Both the position numbers and the translations under genes were made by a program. The notes beneath the pieces are model-generated. The model saw only the letters and a list, made by a program, of their open reading frames with translations, ran no database searches and was not told where the DNA came from. Below, in pieces: positions 16,792 to 25,777 of a DNA stretch of 64,000 bases. Origin of the DNA: Oscillospiraceae bacterium. GTDB taxonomy: Bacteria > Bacillota > Clostridia > UBA1381 > UBA9506. Position 1 is the first letter of the stretch, and each line of letters opens with the position of its first letter. Where the stretch lies: contig SVKI01000003.1 of NCBI GenBank assembly GCA_015068555.1, forward strand, positions 1 through 64,000, written 5' to 3'.

Positions 16792-18946
16792 CCAATCCTT
16801 TCTCTGTCATCTTTCTCGACTGATAGCTTTTTAAATATATTGTCTGTTCTGCCTGCCGGGATGCGCGCGGCTTATGGCAGGAAAAATATAACACTTGTCC
16901 TTCTGCTTCTTCTGCAAGTATAGCAAACGCTTTTTCCCGGCGTTCTTCATCAAACTGTATAAAGGCATCATCCAAAATCAAAAGCGGAATTTTGCCAAAC
17001 AGCGTTTGCAACACCGCAAGCCGGAGCGCAAAATAAATCAAATCATAGGTGCCACCGCTCACATGAGAAGATTCTACGAAGCTCGAATCCATTTTTTCCT
17101 TCATGGTCATTGTATATGTATCCGAAACCTTTGTTTGCGTGTATCGGTCACCTGTCAAAAGGCTGATATAGCGGCTCAGCTGCTCATTAAGCTTAGGTGT
17201 AAACTCATTTTGCAAGGTTTCCTGACAGGAGGTAAGCAAGCGATAGGCAAGCTGTACGGCCTGATGAGAAAACTGCATCTCTTCATAGCTTTCCCGCGCT
17301 CTGATCAGTTCCTCGTCTATCGTAGCAACGCTGCGGCTGTTGCCGAATCCGTTTTCGTATTGCGCCTGCAAACGCGCCAACTGCCTTTCATTCTCCAAGG
17401 CTTTTGTTTGCAGGTTCTCTATCTGCTTTTGCACGGTTTCTGCATCTATGCCGGGATCCGGCACCGGCTCTTCCGCGGCCGGTGCTTCGCCTTCGCAACA
17501 CAGGCGTAGCTCATTTACCGTTTCCTTTTGCTTCTCTATCTCTTTTGCAAGATGCTCTATCTCGCTGGCTAAAACTGTTCCATCTTTAATCTTTTGCGAA
17601 AGTTCATCCGCTGAAGAGGCACCGGCCGCATCTAAAAGGGCCTTCATATCGTTGCGAAGAGTTTGCTGTCTCTCGAAAACACCGCTTTTAATGCGTTCTT
17701 CTAACAGGACTTGTTTTTCCCGATAACGACGTTCTGCTTCCTCTCGCATTTTCTGTCTCTCGCTCTTTTTTCTCATACCTTTACCAAATAAAAACAACAA
17801 CACAAACGCAACCGGCGATATTATGAGAAAAAGTTTTGACCAAAGGAGACTCAGAACTATGCCGCCACACAACAGAAATATACCGGCTATCAGCCACGCA
17901 TATGCACCGCTGTTTTTTTGAACGCTTAGCGCGTCAACCTCTTGCTCTAAGGCATAAACCTCGTTTTTCAGCTGTTCACAGGCCTTCTCTTCTGCCTGCG
18001 CGGCTTGTATGGCCGCTTCCTTTTGTGCCAGCTCCATCACCGCCGATATGCCCGATTGCACGGCCGGTTGCAAGGCTTCTGCTTCAGCTTTTTTTTCTGC
18101 CAGTACCTGTTCCATAGAAAGCTGTGTCTGCACTTCTTTTTCGAGCCGTTCGGCAGCTTCCTGCTTTTGCTTTCTGACTGCTTCCCTTTGTACATATTGT
18201 GCGTATAAAGCGGCGACTTCTTTTTTTGATGATAGTTCCTCAATGTGCTGTTTATCCCGCTCTAAATCGGCCGTCAAAGTTTTAATTTGTAAAAGCAAAT
18301 CTTTAAAAGAATTATGCAGTTTTTTAGCTTCTTCAAGTTCAGCACATAGTGCATCTATCTCTGCTGCTTTTTGCGTAAGCGCACCGCCGCGACCGGTTTT
18401 TGATACCAGGCCGAAGGCTGCGCCTTCCAGTTCCGATAAGGCCGTTTGCAAAAAGATATCTTCCTCGCCGGTTTGCTCTAAATTGGACAGACGGGATAAA
18501 ATCTCATCCTCATTGCTTTTGGTAAAGCCTGCCCCCATCTGGCTGATGTACAGGGTTTTACGAAAGCCCTCTGCACCAACACCCAAAAAGTGTTCGCCGA
18601 TGCTTCCGACGGGTAGGGGTAGTTCCTGCCAGGTGGCCGCATCATATAAATGGCACTTATCGCCTTTTGCCGTTTTGCCAAAGGCGCGCTTAAGCAAATA
18701 TCCCTTTCCGTCTGCGGTAAAGTGCATGCTACCACCCATCGCCCGACCGCTCCAGGGCATATAGCGCTTTCTTTCATCAGATGCGCCTTTCCCCTGCAGA
18801 CCATACAACATCGCCGAAATAAAGGCACAAATCGTACTTTTTCCGGTTTCATTTTCACCGTACAGGTAACACAAGCCGTCTGTCAACAAAAGCTCGTAAT
18901 CCACCAGGCCGCCAAAGGCATCAATTTCCAGCTTTTGTATCCTCAC
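16769..18946 (-). CDS. YhaN-like AAA ATPase (Rad50/SbcC-type with membrane segment)
   Basis: A 725-residue SMC/Rad50-like ATPase. The N-terminal half-site has Walker A GENETGKST near residue 31. Long coiled coils (about 180-340 and 385-590) flank two close hydrophobic helices near residues 348-390. The C-terminal half-site has the signature HVSGGTYDLIYFALRLA near 630 and Walker B LLILDDAF. A transmembrane hairpin inside the coiled coil is typical of YhaN and not of SbcC. It overlaps the YhaO-like nuclease by 4 bp, as in the Bacillus yhaO-yhaN pair. A DNA-end processing complex near the membrane is inferred. Confidence 0.85.
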   Translation of the reverse strand: MRIQKLEIDAFGGLVDYELLLTDGLCYLYGENETGKSTICAFISAMLYGLQGKGASDERKRYMPWSGRAMGGSMHFTADGKGYLLKRAFGKTAKGDKCHLYDAATWQELPLPVGSIGEHFLGVGAEGFRKTLYISQMGAGFTKSNEDEILSRLSNLEQTGEEDIFLQTALSELEGAAFGLVSKTGRGGALTQKAAEIDALCAELEEAKKLHNSFKDLLLQIKTLTADLERDKQHIEELSSKKEVAALYAQYVQREAVRKQKQEAAERLEKEVQTQLSMEQVLAEKKAEAEALQPAVQSGISAVMELAQKEAAIQAAQAEEKACEQLKNEVYALEQEVDALSVQKNSGAYAWLIAGIFLLCGGIVLSLLWSKLFLIISPVAFVLLFLFGKGMRKKSERQKMREEAERRYREKQVLLEERIKSGVFERQQTLRNDMKALLDAAGASSADELSQKIKDGTVLASEIEHLAKEIEKQKETVNELRLCCEGEAPAAEEPVPDPGIDAETVQKQIENLQTKALENERQLARLQAQYENGFGNSRSVATIDEELIRARESYEEMQFSHQAVQLAYRLLTSCQETLQNEFTPKLNEQLSRYISLLTGDRYTQTKVSDTYTMTMKEKMDSSFVESSHVSGGTYDLIYFALRLAVLQTLFGKIPLLILDDAFIQFDEERREKAFAILAEEAEGQVLYFSCHKPRASRQAEQTIYLKSYQSRKMTEKGLDDHENIQ

Positions 18947-20007
18947 GATAGCTTCACCTTCTCTCCCGACAAGGCCATAAGCCCCAGTTCTAATGCCTTC
19001 CGGCAGAGCGCCTCATCGTGCAATGCCTGTTCTTCCATTATTTTTTGCACAAACATGCCACGCACGCCCGGTTCCGCTAACAAGGCCGCAATATCCAAAG
19101 GTCTTTTCGTTTTGTCGTAAATTTTAGCAAAAAAGCACGGCGCAAGACCCGCTTTAATCACATCACAGTGAGGAACTGCTTCCGTTTCACCGGTTAGCAC
19201 AAATTTATATAAATCTTTTTCTTCTGTTATTTTATCGCACAGCATCGCTGTTATTTCCTCGTTCGTTGTAAGGCCTGTCACATCCACCTCATGCACCTGG
19301 TGTTCTCTGCGACACAGGGGTACAAAGCTTGCCTTAGCGCCTTCTCTTGTGACCACGGCCTCTACCACACCTTTACTGCCCCATTCATCAAAGCCACGTC
19401 CTTCCGGGCAGCCCGGGTACACGCACAGTGTTTTTTGAATCATTTCCCGGCTATAGCTATGCACATGACCTAGTGCCAGATAGGAAATACCGGATTCTGC
19501 CACCTGTTCCCGTGATATAGGGTTATAATCATGGCCACCTACATTCCCATGCATCACACAGATAAACGGCCGTTCCTGTGACCCTGCCGACGGAAGCGGT
19601 AAGGCTTCTTCCTGCTGTGCACCGGCAAACGAGATGCCGCAAATCTCACAATCTGCGACAGAAAAACGCGTGGGTTCTGTGCCAAAAACATGCACATTGG
19701 CCGGAAGCGGTGCCAATCGGTAATAAGACGCTTCTGTCAGCGGGTCATGATTGCCTGCTGCAATAAAGACAGGAATTTCGCCCAAAGAAGCAAAGCCCTT
19801 CACGAGTGTACGCACCGTCTCCGGCTCTAAAGATTCCTGGTCAAACAAATCACCGGCAATAATGAGTGCATCTGTTTGTTTGGCTCGTTCAATAATGGCC
19901 AAAAAGGTGCTTCTCAGCTCTGCCTGTCTGATTTCGGCACTGCGACTGTCGGCAAGTCCCGAAAAGGGCGTATCTAAATGTAAATCTGCACAATGTATAA
20001 ACCGCAC
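18943..20007 (-). CDS. YhaO/SbcD-like DNA repair metallophosphoesterase
   Basis: A 354-residue Mre11/SbcD-type nuclease subunit. Metal-binding motifs in order: HCADLHLDTPF (D-x-H), AGDLFDQ (G-D), AAGNHDPL (G-N-H-D) and HGNVGGHDY / LGHVHSY. It starts with a GTG at 20007, preceded by GGGAGGAG. The C-terminal half probably caps the nuclease and contacts the ATPase encoded next. It is the first gene of the yhaO-yhaN-metY unit. Confidence 0.88.
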   Translation of the reverse strand: MRFIHCADLHLDTPFSGLADSRSAEIRQAELRSTFLAIIERAKQTDALIIAGDLFDQESLEPETVRTLVKGFASLGEIPVFIAAGNHDPLTEASYYRLAPLPANVHVFGTEPTRFSVADCEICGISFAGAQQEEALPLPSAGSQERPFICVMHGNVGGHDYNPISREQVAESGISYLALGHVHSYSREMIQKTLCVYPGCPEGRGFDEWGSKGVVEAVVTREGAKASFVPLCRREHQVHEVDVTGLTTNEEITAMLCDKITEEKDLYKFVLTGETEAVPHCDVIKAGLAPCFFAKIYDKTKRPLDIAALLAEPGVRGMFVQKIMEEQALHDEALCRKALELGLMALSGEKVKLS

Positions 20008-20058
20008 TGCCTTTCTCTCCTCCCGGATTTTTCACAATCGATAGTATAAACCCAGTAT

Positions 20059-20087
20059 AGTATATCATATTTTTCCTCAGAGCACAA
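20059..20087 (-). promoter_or_regulatory. Promoter of yhaO-yhaN-metY unit
   Basis: Minus strand TTGTGC (20082-20087), 17-bp spacer, TATACT (20059-20064). The intergenic region 20008-20263 also carries the divergent start region of the asp23-type gene, where a TATACT lies about 60 bp upstream of its ATG. Confidence 0.6.
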
Positions 20088-20263
20088 ATATTTTCTTAAT
20101 TAAATTAACAAATTGTTTTCTTTTGGGGCCTGACAAATTGGTTAGATATAAAATATTTCCATTTTATACAAAATAACTATAGTAATTTGCAAAAAAGTAT
20201 GGTATACTATAAGATACAATGCAAGAAAATTGACATGACTCTAACTATCAAGGAGGGTATCAT

Positions 20264-20617
20264 ATGGCTATTAAAACAGAAAACGAGCGTGGCGCCATTG
20301 TTATGAGCAACACTGTAATCGCACACATTGCCGGCACGGTTGCAACCGGTTGCTACGGTGTAGTTGGCATGGCCTATAAAAATGCAAGCGACGGCATTGC
20401 CAGTCTTTTAAAATGGGACACCATTACAAAAGGCATTAAAGTCTCCACAGAAGAAGATAAAATCAGCATTGATTTGCATATTATTGTAGAATACGGAGTG
20501 AATATCAAAGTCATCTCTGACAGCATCATCAGTAGCGTTCGCTACAGCGTGGAGGACATGACCGGGTTCCGTGTGGGTCGTGTAACTGTTAACGTGGAAG
20601 GAATCCGCGTGGATTAA
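20264..20617 (+). CDS. Asp23/Gls24 family envelope stress response protein
   Basis: A 117-residue cytosolic protein of the Asp23/Gls24 family (YloU type). Seen: VIAHIAGTVATGCYGVVGMA at the N-terminus and the IDLHIIVEYGVNIKVI strand, with the C-terminal VNVEGIRV typical of the family. Asp23 proteins form membrane-associated filaments and affect cell-wall stress. It precedes the DAK2 kinase gene by six bases, the standard Firmicutes yloU-yloV order. A strong AAGGAGGG ribosome site precedes the ATG. Confidence 0.9.
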   Translation: MAIKTENERGAIVMSNTVIAHIAGTVATGCYGVVGMAYKNASDGIASLLKWDTITKGIKVSTEEDKISIDLHIIVEYGVNIKVISDSIISSVRYSVEDMTGFRVGRVTVNVEGIRVD

Positions 20618-20632
20618 TCGGAGGTGTACAAT

Positions 20633-22258
20633 TTGAATTATACAATTGATGCAGCGGGGTTAAGCCTTGCCTTTACTTCTGCAGCTAACAAGCTTGTCAA
20701 TAACAAAAATATATTAAACGATTTAAATGTATTCCCTGTGCCGGATGGAGATACCGGTTCTAATATGTCGATGACTGTTTCTGCAGCCGCCGCAGAGCTT
20801 GCCGGCCGCGATTTTGAAACCGTTGGCGAGGTTATGAATCTGATTGCTTCTGCTTCTTTGCGTGGCGCGCGCGGTAACTCGGGTGTTATTCTCTCCCAGT
20901 TGTTCCGTGGCATGGCCAAGCGCTTAAAAGAATGTAAGCTGGCTGATTGTAAGGATATAGCCGAAGCCTTTACAGAGGGCGTAGCCACTGCTTATCGCGC
21001 TGTTATGAAGCCGGTAGAAGGCACCATGCTTTCCGTTTCGCGTGACGGCGCACAGCATGGTATGGAGGTTGTTGAAACAACCGACAATCTTGCCGCCTTA
21101 TTAAAGCAGGTGATTGCGGCTGCGCAGACCAGCCTGGATAAAACACCGGAAATTCTGCCTGCATTAAAGGCGGCCGGGGTGGTTGACTCTGGCGGTCAGG
21201 GTATCTTATACCTACTGGAAGGCGCTCTTTATTACCTTGAAAACGGCACCGTAGTTGAGCTGAAAAACGGTGAAGTTATGCCGGCTCCTAAGGCATCGGG
21301 TGCCAAGGTGGCAGATGCCGACATTAAATTTGCTTACTGCACGGAGTTTATCATTGAAAAGAACAACCCCAAAGCCTCCAGCAAGCTGTTCGCCGATAAC
21401 ATTCAAAAAAAGGGTGACTCGATGGTGGTAGTGGATGATGAAACCATTATCAAGGTGCATATCCACACCAACAACCCCGGCTATGTGATTGAAGAGGCTT
21501 TAAAACTGGGCGCCCTGATTAATATTAAAATTGATAACATGAAATATCAGCATAATGAGCTTTCCGCAGAGCCGAAGGCCGAAAGCCCTGCCGAGCCGCC
21601 GGCTCCCTTTGGTTTTGCCGCCGTTGTGGCAGGTGAAGGTCTTGAAGCTTTATTTACCGATATGGGTGTGACAGGTCTTATCAAAGGCGGCCAGACCATG
21701 AACCCCAGCACGGAAGATATTTTAGAGGCCGTGAACCAAATCAACGCCGAAGCCGTATACATTCTGCCGAATAACAAAAACATCATTATGGCAGCCGAAC
21801 AGGTTGTTGACCTGACGGATAAACAGGTGTATGTAATTCCTACCCGCTCTGTGCCGGAAGGTATTTCGGCTCTTCTGGCCTTTGACGAAACTGCCGAAGG
21901 CGCCCAAAATGTTGAAACTATGAAAGAAGCGGCTGAAGCCGTTAAGACCGGTAATGTGACCTACGCCGTGCGTGAATTTAAATTTGGCGAAGAGACCATG
22001 CCGGAGGGTAAAATTATAGGCTTAACAGGCAAAAACATTGTGGCCGCCGGTGATGAACCTGCTGCTGTGGTAAAAAAACTTTTAGATACCATGGTAGATG
22101 ATGAGAGCAGCATCATTAACATTTTCTACGGCGAAGATGTAACAGACGAAGAGGCGGAAGCCATTCGTGAGTTTGTGGAAGAAACCTATAGTGATTGCGA
22201 CATTTTGGTTCATAACGGCAAACAACCTCTGTATTATTACATTGTCTCTGTAGAATAA
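20633..22258 (+). CDS. fakA: Fatty acid kinase subunit FakA (DAK2 domain, YloV)
   Basis: A 541-residue protein with an N-terminal Dha kinase L-like (DAK2) domain holding the ATP/Mg motif NVFPVPDGDTGSNMSMT near residue 34 and RGARGNSGVILSQ. A middle linker domain and a C-terminal FakA domain (GLTGKNIVAAGD, then IINIFYGEDVTDEEA) follow. With an acyl-binding FakB it phosphorylates exogenous fatty acids; no FakB is in the window. I place the start at the TTG 20633, seven bases after GGAGGT. The in-frame GTG at 20624 overlaps that ribosome site and cannot use it. Confidence 0.9.
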   Translation: MNYTIDAAGLSLAFTSAANKLVNNKNILNDLNVFPVPDGDTGSNMSMTVSAAAAELAGRDFETVGEVMNLIASASLRGARGNSGVILSQLFRGMAKRLKECKLADCKDIAEAFTEGVATAYRAVMKPVEGTMLSVSRDGAQHGMEVVETTDNLAALLKQVIAAAQTSLDKTPEILPALKAAGVVDSGGQGILYLLEGALYYLENGTVVELKNGEVMPAPKASGAKVADADIKFAYCTEFIIEKNNPKASSKLFADNIQKKGDSMVVVDDETIIKVHIHTNNPGYVIEEALKLGALINIKIDNMKYQHNELSAEPKAESPAEPPAPFGFAAVVAGEGLEALFTDMGVTGLIKGGQTMNPSTEDILEAVNQINAEAVYILPNNKNIIMAAEQVVDLTDKQVYVIPTRSVPEGISALLAFDETAEGAQNVETMKEAAEAVKTGNVTYAVREFKFGEETMPEGKIIGLTGKNIVAAGDEPAAVVKKLLDTMVDDESSIINIFYGEDVTDEEAEAIREFVEETYSDCDILVHNGKQPLYYYIVSVE

Positions 22259-22277
22259 GGCAAGGAAGGTGTGTGCC

Positions 22278-24335
22278 ATGGCAACAAATGGCATGCTTGC
22301 AAGCATCCGGCAGCTCCCTGGCGTTGGCGAAAAACGGGCTGCTGTCTTTTCCCGGTTGCACATTGCTACCTTAGGGGATTTGCTTTCACACTATCCCCGT
22401 ACATACGAAAACAGAAAAACCTGCAAGAGGATTATAGACTTGCAACACGAAGAAACGACCTGCATTAAAGCGGTCGTTTTTTCGGCTGTCAAAACTTCTG
22501 TCATCAGAAAAAACATGCGTGTTCATACGGCTCGTGTTTCTGACGGAACCGGTTTTTTAGACCTAGTTTGGTTTAATAACCGTTTTATCGAGCAAAAGCT
22601 AAAAAAAGGGGAAACCTATATTTTTTACGGCAAGGTGCGTCTTTCCCCCAAACGCCAGATGCAAACCCCTTTGTTTGAAGTGCCCGGGGCACAAAAGCAA
22701 ACCGGTCGCATCTTCCCCATCTATCCTTTAACCGAGGGATTAAGTGATGGTTTTTTTGCCTCTTGTACGGAGCAGGCCCTATCCCTTTTACAAGGGCAAA
22801 TAACCGATACCCTGCCACAGAAGGTGAGAGAAGCCTACGGCCTTTGCGATTTGGAAACCGCCTTACAAAACATCCACTTCCCCACAGACCGCACCGGCTA
22901 TGAATCCGCTCGCCGCCGGCTGGCTTTTGAAGAGCTCTTTTTGTTTCAGTCAGCTCTTTTAACATTGAAAAAAAACGGCAAGAGAGCCTCGACCGCCAGC
23001 ATGTCCGCCTCTCCTCTGCCCTTTATTCAGTCTCTTCCCTATGCGCTCACAAACGCACAGGAACGGGTCATTCGCGAAATCACGGCTGACCTTTACAGCT
23101 CTACCGTAATGAATCGACTTGTCTGCGGCGATGTAGGCTCCGGCAAAACGGCCGTTGCCGCCGCCGCTATATACACGGCTGTCAAAAGCGGTTTTCAGGC
23201 TGCTTTCATGGCACCCACAGAAATTTTAGCCACCCAGCATTATAAGAGTTTGTCAGTTTTTTATGCAAATCACGGCATCAAAATTGAGCTGCTTTTAGGC
23301 TCCATGTCTGCCTCTGCGCGTGCCGCAGCAGTGGAGCGTTTAGCTTCCGGTGAATCGCATGTAGCTGTCGGAACCCATGCACTTTTCAGCGAAAAGGTTA
23401 CATTTCACTCTTTGGGTCTTGCCATCACGGATGAACAGCATCGCTTTGGCGTCAACCAGCGCCACCTGCTTTCGCAGAAAGGCGAAAATCCCCATGTTTT
23501 GGTTATGAGTGCAACGCCTATCCCGCGTACTTTGGCGCTGATCGTATACGGCGATTTAGATGTTTCGCTGATTGATGAACTGCCACCCGGCCGGCAGAAA
23601 ATAGACACCTTTGCCGTTACAGAACAATATCGGAAAAGGATTTATACCTTTATTCAAAAAGAACTGGATGCCGGCCGGCAGGCCTACATCGTTTGCCCGC
23701 TGATTGAGGAAAATGAGGCATTGGAACTACAGGCCGCAACCGACTATGCAAAAAAATTGCAGGAATCAGTTTTCCCCGGATATAGTATCGGTTTGTTGCA
23801 TGGTAAAATGAAAAATGCTGAAAAAGACGCCGTTATGGCACAGTTTAAAAATGGTGAACTGCAACTTTTAGTTGCCACCACCGTGATTGAAGTTGGCGTG
23901 GATGTTCCTAACGCCACCATTATGCTGATAGAAAATGCCGAACGCTTCGGCTTGTCACAGCTGCACCAGTTGCGTGGCAGAATTGGCCGTGGCGAGCATA
24001 AATCCTATTGTATTTTAATCAACCAAAGCAAGCATGAGGCCGCAAAAGAACGACTTTTAGTGATGCAGGAGCAAAGCGACGGCTTCAAAATTGCCGAAGA
24101 GGATTTAAAACAACGTGGTCCCGGTGAATTTTTCGGAACCCGTCAGCACGGCCTGCCCGACTTTAAAATCGTCAACATCTATTCCGACATGCCTCTTTTG
24201 CAGGAAACCACCCGCGCGGCGCAAGATTTTGTCGAAGAGAGACTGACCTGTACCCGAGAGGAAAAACAAGCCCTGTACGAAAAAATGAATGCCTTGTTTA
24301 ACAATCGTGTTACATTTAACAAAAATTTTTATTAA
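22278..24335 (+). CDS. recG: ATP-dependent DNA helicase RecG
   Basis: A 685-residue superfamily 2 helicase that reverses stalled replication forks and remodels Holliday junctions. Wedge/OB domain at the N-terminus (LLSHYPRTYENRK), Walker A CGDVGSGKTA near residue 285, motif II DEQHRFGV near 385 (DEQH is the RecG form), motif III SATPIPRTLAL, motif VI QLRGRIGRGEHKS near 570, and the C-terminal ERL-type hook. The ATG at 22278 follows AAGGAAGG by seven bases; a GTG nine bases earlier overlaps the ribosome site. It closes the asp23-fakA-recG unit. Confidence 0.95.
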   Translation: MATNGMLASIRQLPGVGEKRAAVFSRLHIATLGDLLSHYPRTYENRKTCKRIIDLQHEETTCIKAVVFSAVKTSVIRKNMRVHTARVSDGTGFLDLVWFNNRFIEQKLKKGETYIFYGKVRLSPKRQMQTPLFEVPGAQKQTGRIFPIYPLTEGLSDGFFASCTEQALSLLQGQITDTLPQKVREAYGLCDLETALQNIHFPTDRTGYESARRRLAFEELFLFQSALLTLKKNGKRASTASMSASPLPFIQSLPYALTNAQERVIREITADLYSSTVMNRLVCGDVGSGKTAVAAAAIYTAVKSGFQAAFMAPTEILATQHYKSLSVFYANHGIKIELLLGSMSASARAAAVERLASGESHVAVGTHALFSEKVTFHSLGLAITDEQHRFGVNQRHLLSQKGENPHVLVMSATPIPRTLALIVYGDLDVSLIDELPPGRQKIDTFAVTEQYRKRIYTFIQKELDAGRQAYIVCPLIEENEALELQAATDYAKKLQESVFPGYSIGLLHGKMKNAEKDAVMAQFKNGELQLLVATTVIEVGVDVPNATIMLIENAERFGLSQLHQLRGRIGRGEHKSYCILINQSKHEAAKERLLVMQEQSDGFKIAEEDLKQRGPGEFFGTRQHGLPDFKIVNIYSDMPLLQETTRAAQDFVEERLTCTREEKQALYEKMNALFNNRVTFNKNFY

Positions 24336-24340
24336 AAATC

Positions 24341-24368
24341 TTGACAATTAAATTATTTTATGTAAAAT
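24341..24368 (+). promoter_or_regulatory. rsmD promoter
   Basis: TTGACA (24341-24346), 16-bp spacer, TAAAAT (24363-24368), just after the recG stop. Confidence 0.75.
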
Positions 24369-24420
24369 ATATATGTATAATAATATGTCTTTGTATGTAT
24401 AGGCATAGTTAGGTGGTTAC

Positions 24421-24957
24421 ATGAGAGTCATTGCAGGTTCCGCTCGGGGCACTAAGCTGTTTTGTCCCGAGGGCCTTTCCATAAGACCCACGCACGACCG
24501 GGTAAAAGAGGCTGTTTTCAGCATGTTGGGTGACCGTGTCATCGGTTGCTCTGCCCTCGATTTATTTGCCGGCACCGGCGCTTTAGGTATTGAAGCGCTC
24601 AGTCGTGGCGCCGAGCAGGTTACCTTTGTTGATGCGTCGCCTCGCTCACTTGCTGTAGCGGCTCAGAATGTTGAAAAAACCCACATGGGCGAGCGTTCCT
24701 GCTTGGTACAGTCTGATTATGCAGTGTTTTTAAACCAAACGGAAGAAAGCTACGATTTGATTTTTCTTGACCCACCATATGCAGAAGGGTTTATCCCCAA
24801 CATCTTAAATAGTATTGCCCGGCGTAATCTCCTAACTGATGGCGGCGTTATTTATTGCGAGTTTGACGGTGATGTGCCCGCCATGCCGGAAAACACCTTT
24901 CACACCATTCGCGAAAAGCGATATGGCAGAGCACACATTATGTTGCTCACTTTGTAA
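24421..24957 (+). CDS. rsmD: 16S rRNA (guanine-966-N2)-methyltransferase RsmD
   Basis: A 178-residue Rossmann-fold methyltransferase acting on G966 of 16S rRNA. Motifs: MRVIAGSARG at the start, PTHDRVKEAVFSML, the SAM loop DLFAGTGALGIEALSRGA near residue 47 and the catalytic LDPPY near residue 119. The length is usual. In Firmicutes rsmD is commonly followed by coaD; here a small ORF and a coiled-coil protein follow and coaD is not present. Confidence 0.93.
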   Translation: MRVIAGSARGTKLFCPEGLSIRPTHDRVKEAVFSMLGDRVIGCSALDLFAGTGALGIEALSRGAEQVTFVDASPRSLAVAAQNVEKTHMGERSCLVQSDYAVFLNQTEESYDLIFLDPPYAEGFIPNILNSIARRNLLTDGGVIYCEFDGDVPAMPENTFHTIREKRYGRAHIMLLTL

Positions 24958-25001
24958 ACAGGGTTTATAAGTGGATGCGTAATTCCACTTTAAATTATAA
25001 A

Positions 25002-25103
25002 ATGAAATCCCGGCGCACATATATAGCATTCATTTTTCTTGTACTCTTGCTGGCCGGGGTTTGCAAGAATCTTCCTAAACTAAAGATTGAAAAGGGGCGG
25101 TAA
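25002..25103 (+). CDS. Possible 33-aa single-pass membrane peptide
   Basis: An ATG-TAA ORF filling the gap between rsmD and the coiled-coil gene, ending two bases before the next ATG. The product has a positive N-terminus (MKSRR), one hydrophobic helix (AFIFLVLLLAGV, residues 9-20) and a basic tail, the usual inside-positive shape of a small membrane protein. No good ribosome site precedes it, so expression is doubtful. Confidence 0.35.
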   Translation: MKSRRTYIAFIFLVLLLAGVCKNLPKLKIEKGR

Positions 25104-25105
25104 TC

Positions 25106-25546
25106 ATGGAAATTCTGGAAATTATCGAGGCGTTAGAGGATAAAATAGAGCATAGCTTTACAATTCCTTTCGTTGGTCGCGGCATCATCGATAAAGACAC
25201 GCTTTTAGACCTGCTGCAAGAAGCTCGCATCAAGTACCCTGAAGAAATGAAGCAGGCAAAATGGGTGAAAGATGAACGTCAGCGCATCATTGCTGATGCA
25301 CAAAAAGAAGCTGCAGCCATCATCAAAAACACAGAAGAAAAAATTAAGGCAATGGTTAACGAGCATGAAATTACCAAACAGGCGTACGAAAATGCCAACC
25401 AGGTAATTGAAAGCGCACAGGACAATGCCCGCGAAATCAGAATCGGTGCAGCCCAATATGCGGATAATGTTCTGCGTACCATTGAAGAGCAGTTAATCGG
25501 CACCGTTGAAACTCTGCGCGAAAATCGCAAAGACTTAAAACGCTGA
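25106..25546 (+). CDS. Coiled-coil protein, ATPase-like / DivIVA-like, unknown role
   Basis: A 146-residue soluble protein. The N-terminal about 55 residues (MEILEIIEALEDKIE, then VGRGIIDKDTLLDLLQEAR) match a domain often seen in clostridial proteins encoded next to rsmD/coaD. The rest is one long coiled coil rich in Ala, Glu, Lys and Gln (about residues 55-140). Such proteins are usually annotated as ATPase or V-type ATPase subunit H-like because of the coiled coil alone; no nucleotide-binding motif is present. A role as a scaffold is only a guess. Confidence 0.65.
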   Translation: MEILEIIEALEDKIEHSFTIPFVGRGIIDKDTLLDLLQEARIKYPEEMKQAKWVKDERQRIIADAQKEAAAIIKNTEEKIKAMVNEHEITKQAYENANQVIESAQDNAREIRIGAAQYADNVLRTIEEQLIGTVETLRENRKDLKR

Positions 25547-25578
25547 TTGTAACAAATTCGTGTTGTTTTAATGTACAT

Positions 25579-25611
25579 AAAAAAGCCATGGCCTTTTGCC
25601 ATGGCTTTTTT
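25579..25611 (+). terminator. Terminator of rsmD unit
   Basis: AAAAAAGCCATGG / CCATGGCTTTTTT with a 7-nt loop, 33 bp past the coiled-coil gene stop. Confidence 0.9.
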
Positions 25612-25722
25612 GTCAGGCAGCAGAATTCATCCCCTGCCGTAACTACGCCTTCTTTTTGTAAGAAGGTTGCATGTATTTTGTGAGGTCAGTAACAGTATAC
25701 CCGGCTTTTGCGATCATTATAC

Positions 25723-25767
25723 AAAACCCTCTGCAATTTTTCGTATGAAATTGCAGAGGGTTTTTTT
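25723..25767. terminator. Bidirectional terminator between converging units
   Basis: CCCTCTGCAATTT / AAATTGCAGAGGG hairpin with TTTTTTT on the plus side and a shorter TTTTG on the minus side, next to the stop of the minus-strand DUF5050 gene. Positions 25612-25722 between this and the previous terminator hold nothing recognisable. Confidence 0.8.
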
Positions 25768-25777
25768 GACTGAACTT

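Noticed and set aside
18009-18764. 251-residue plus-strand Ser/Cys-rich frame
   Set aside because: An antisense shadow of the YhaN-like coiled coil; composition and lack of a ribosome site argue against a gene.
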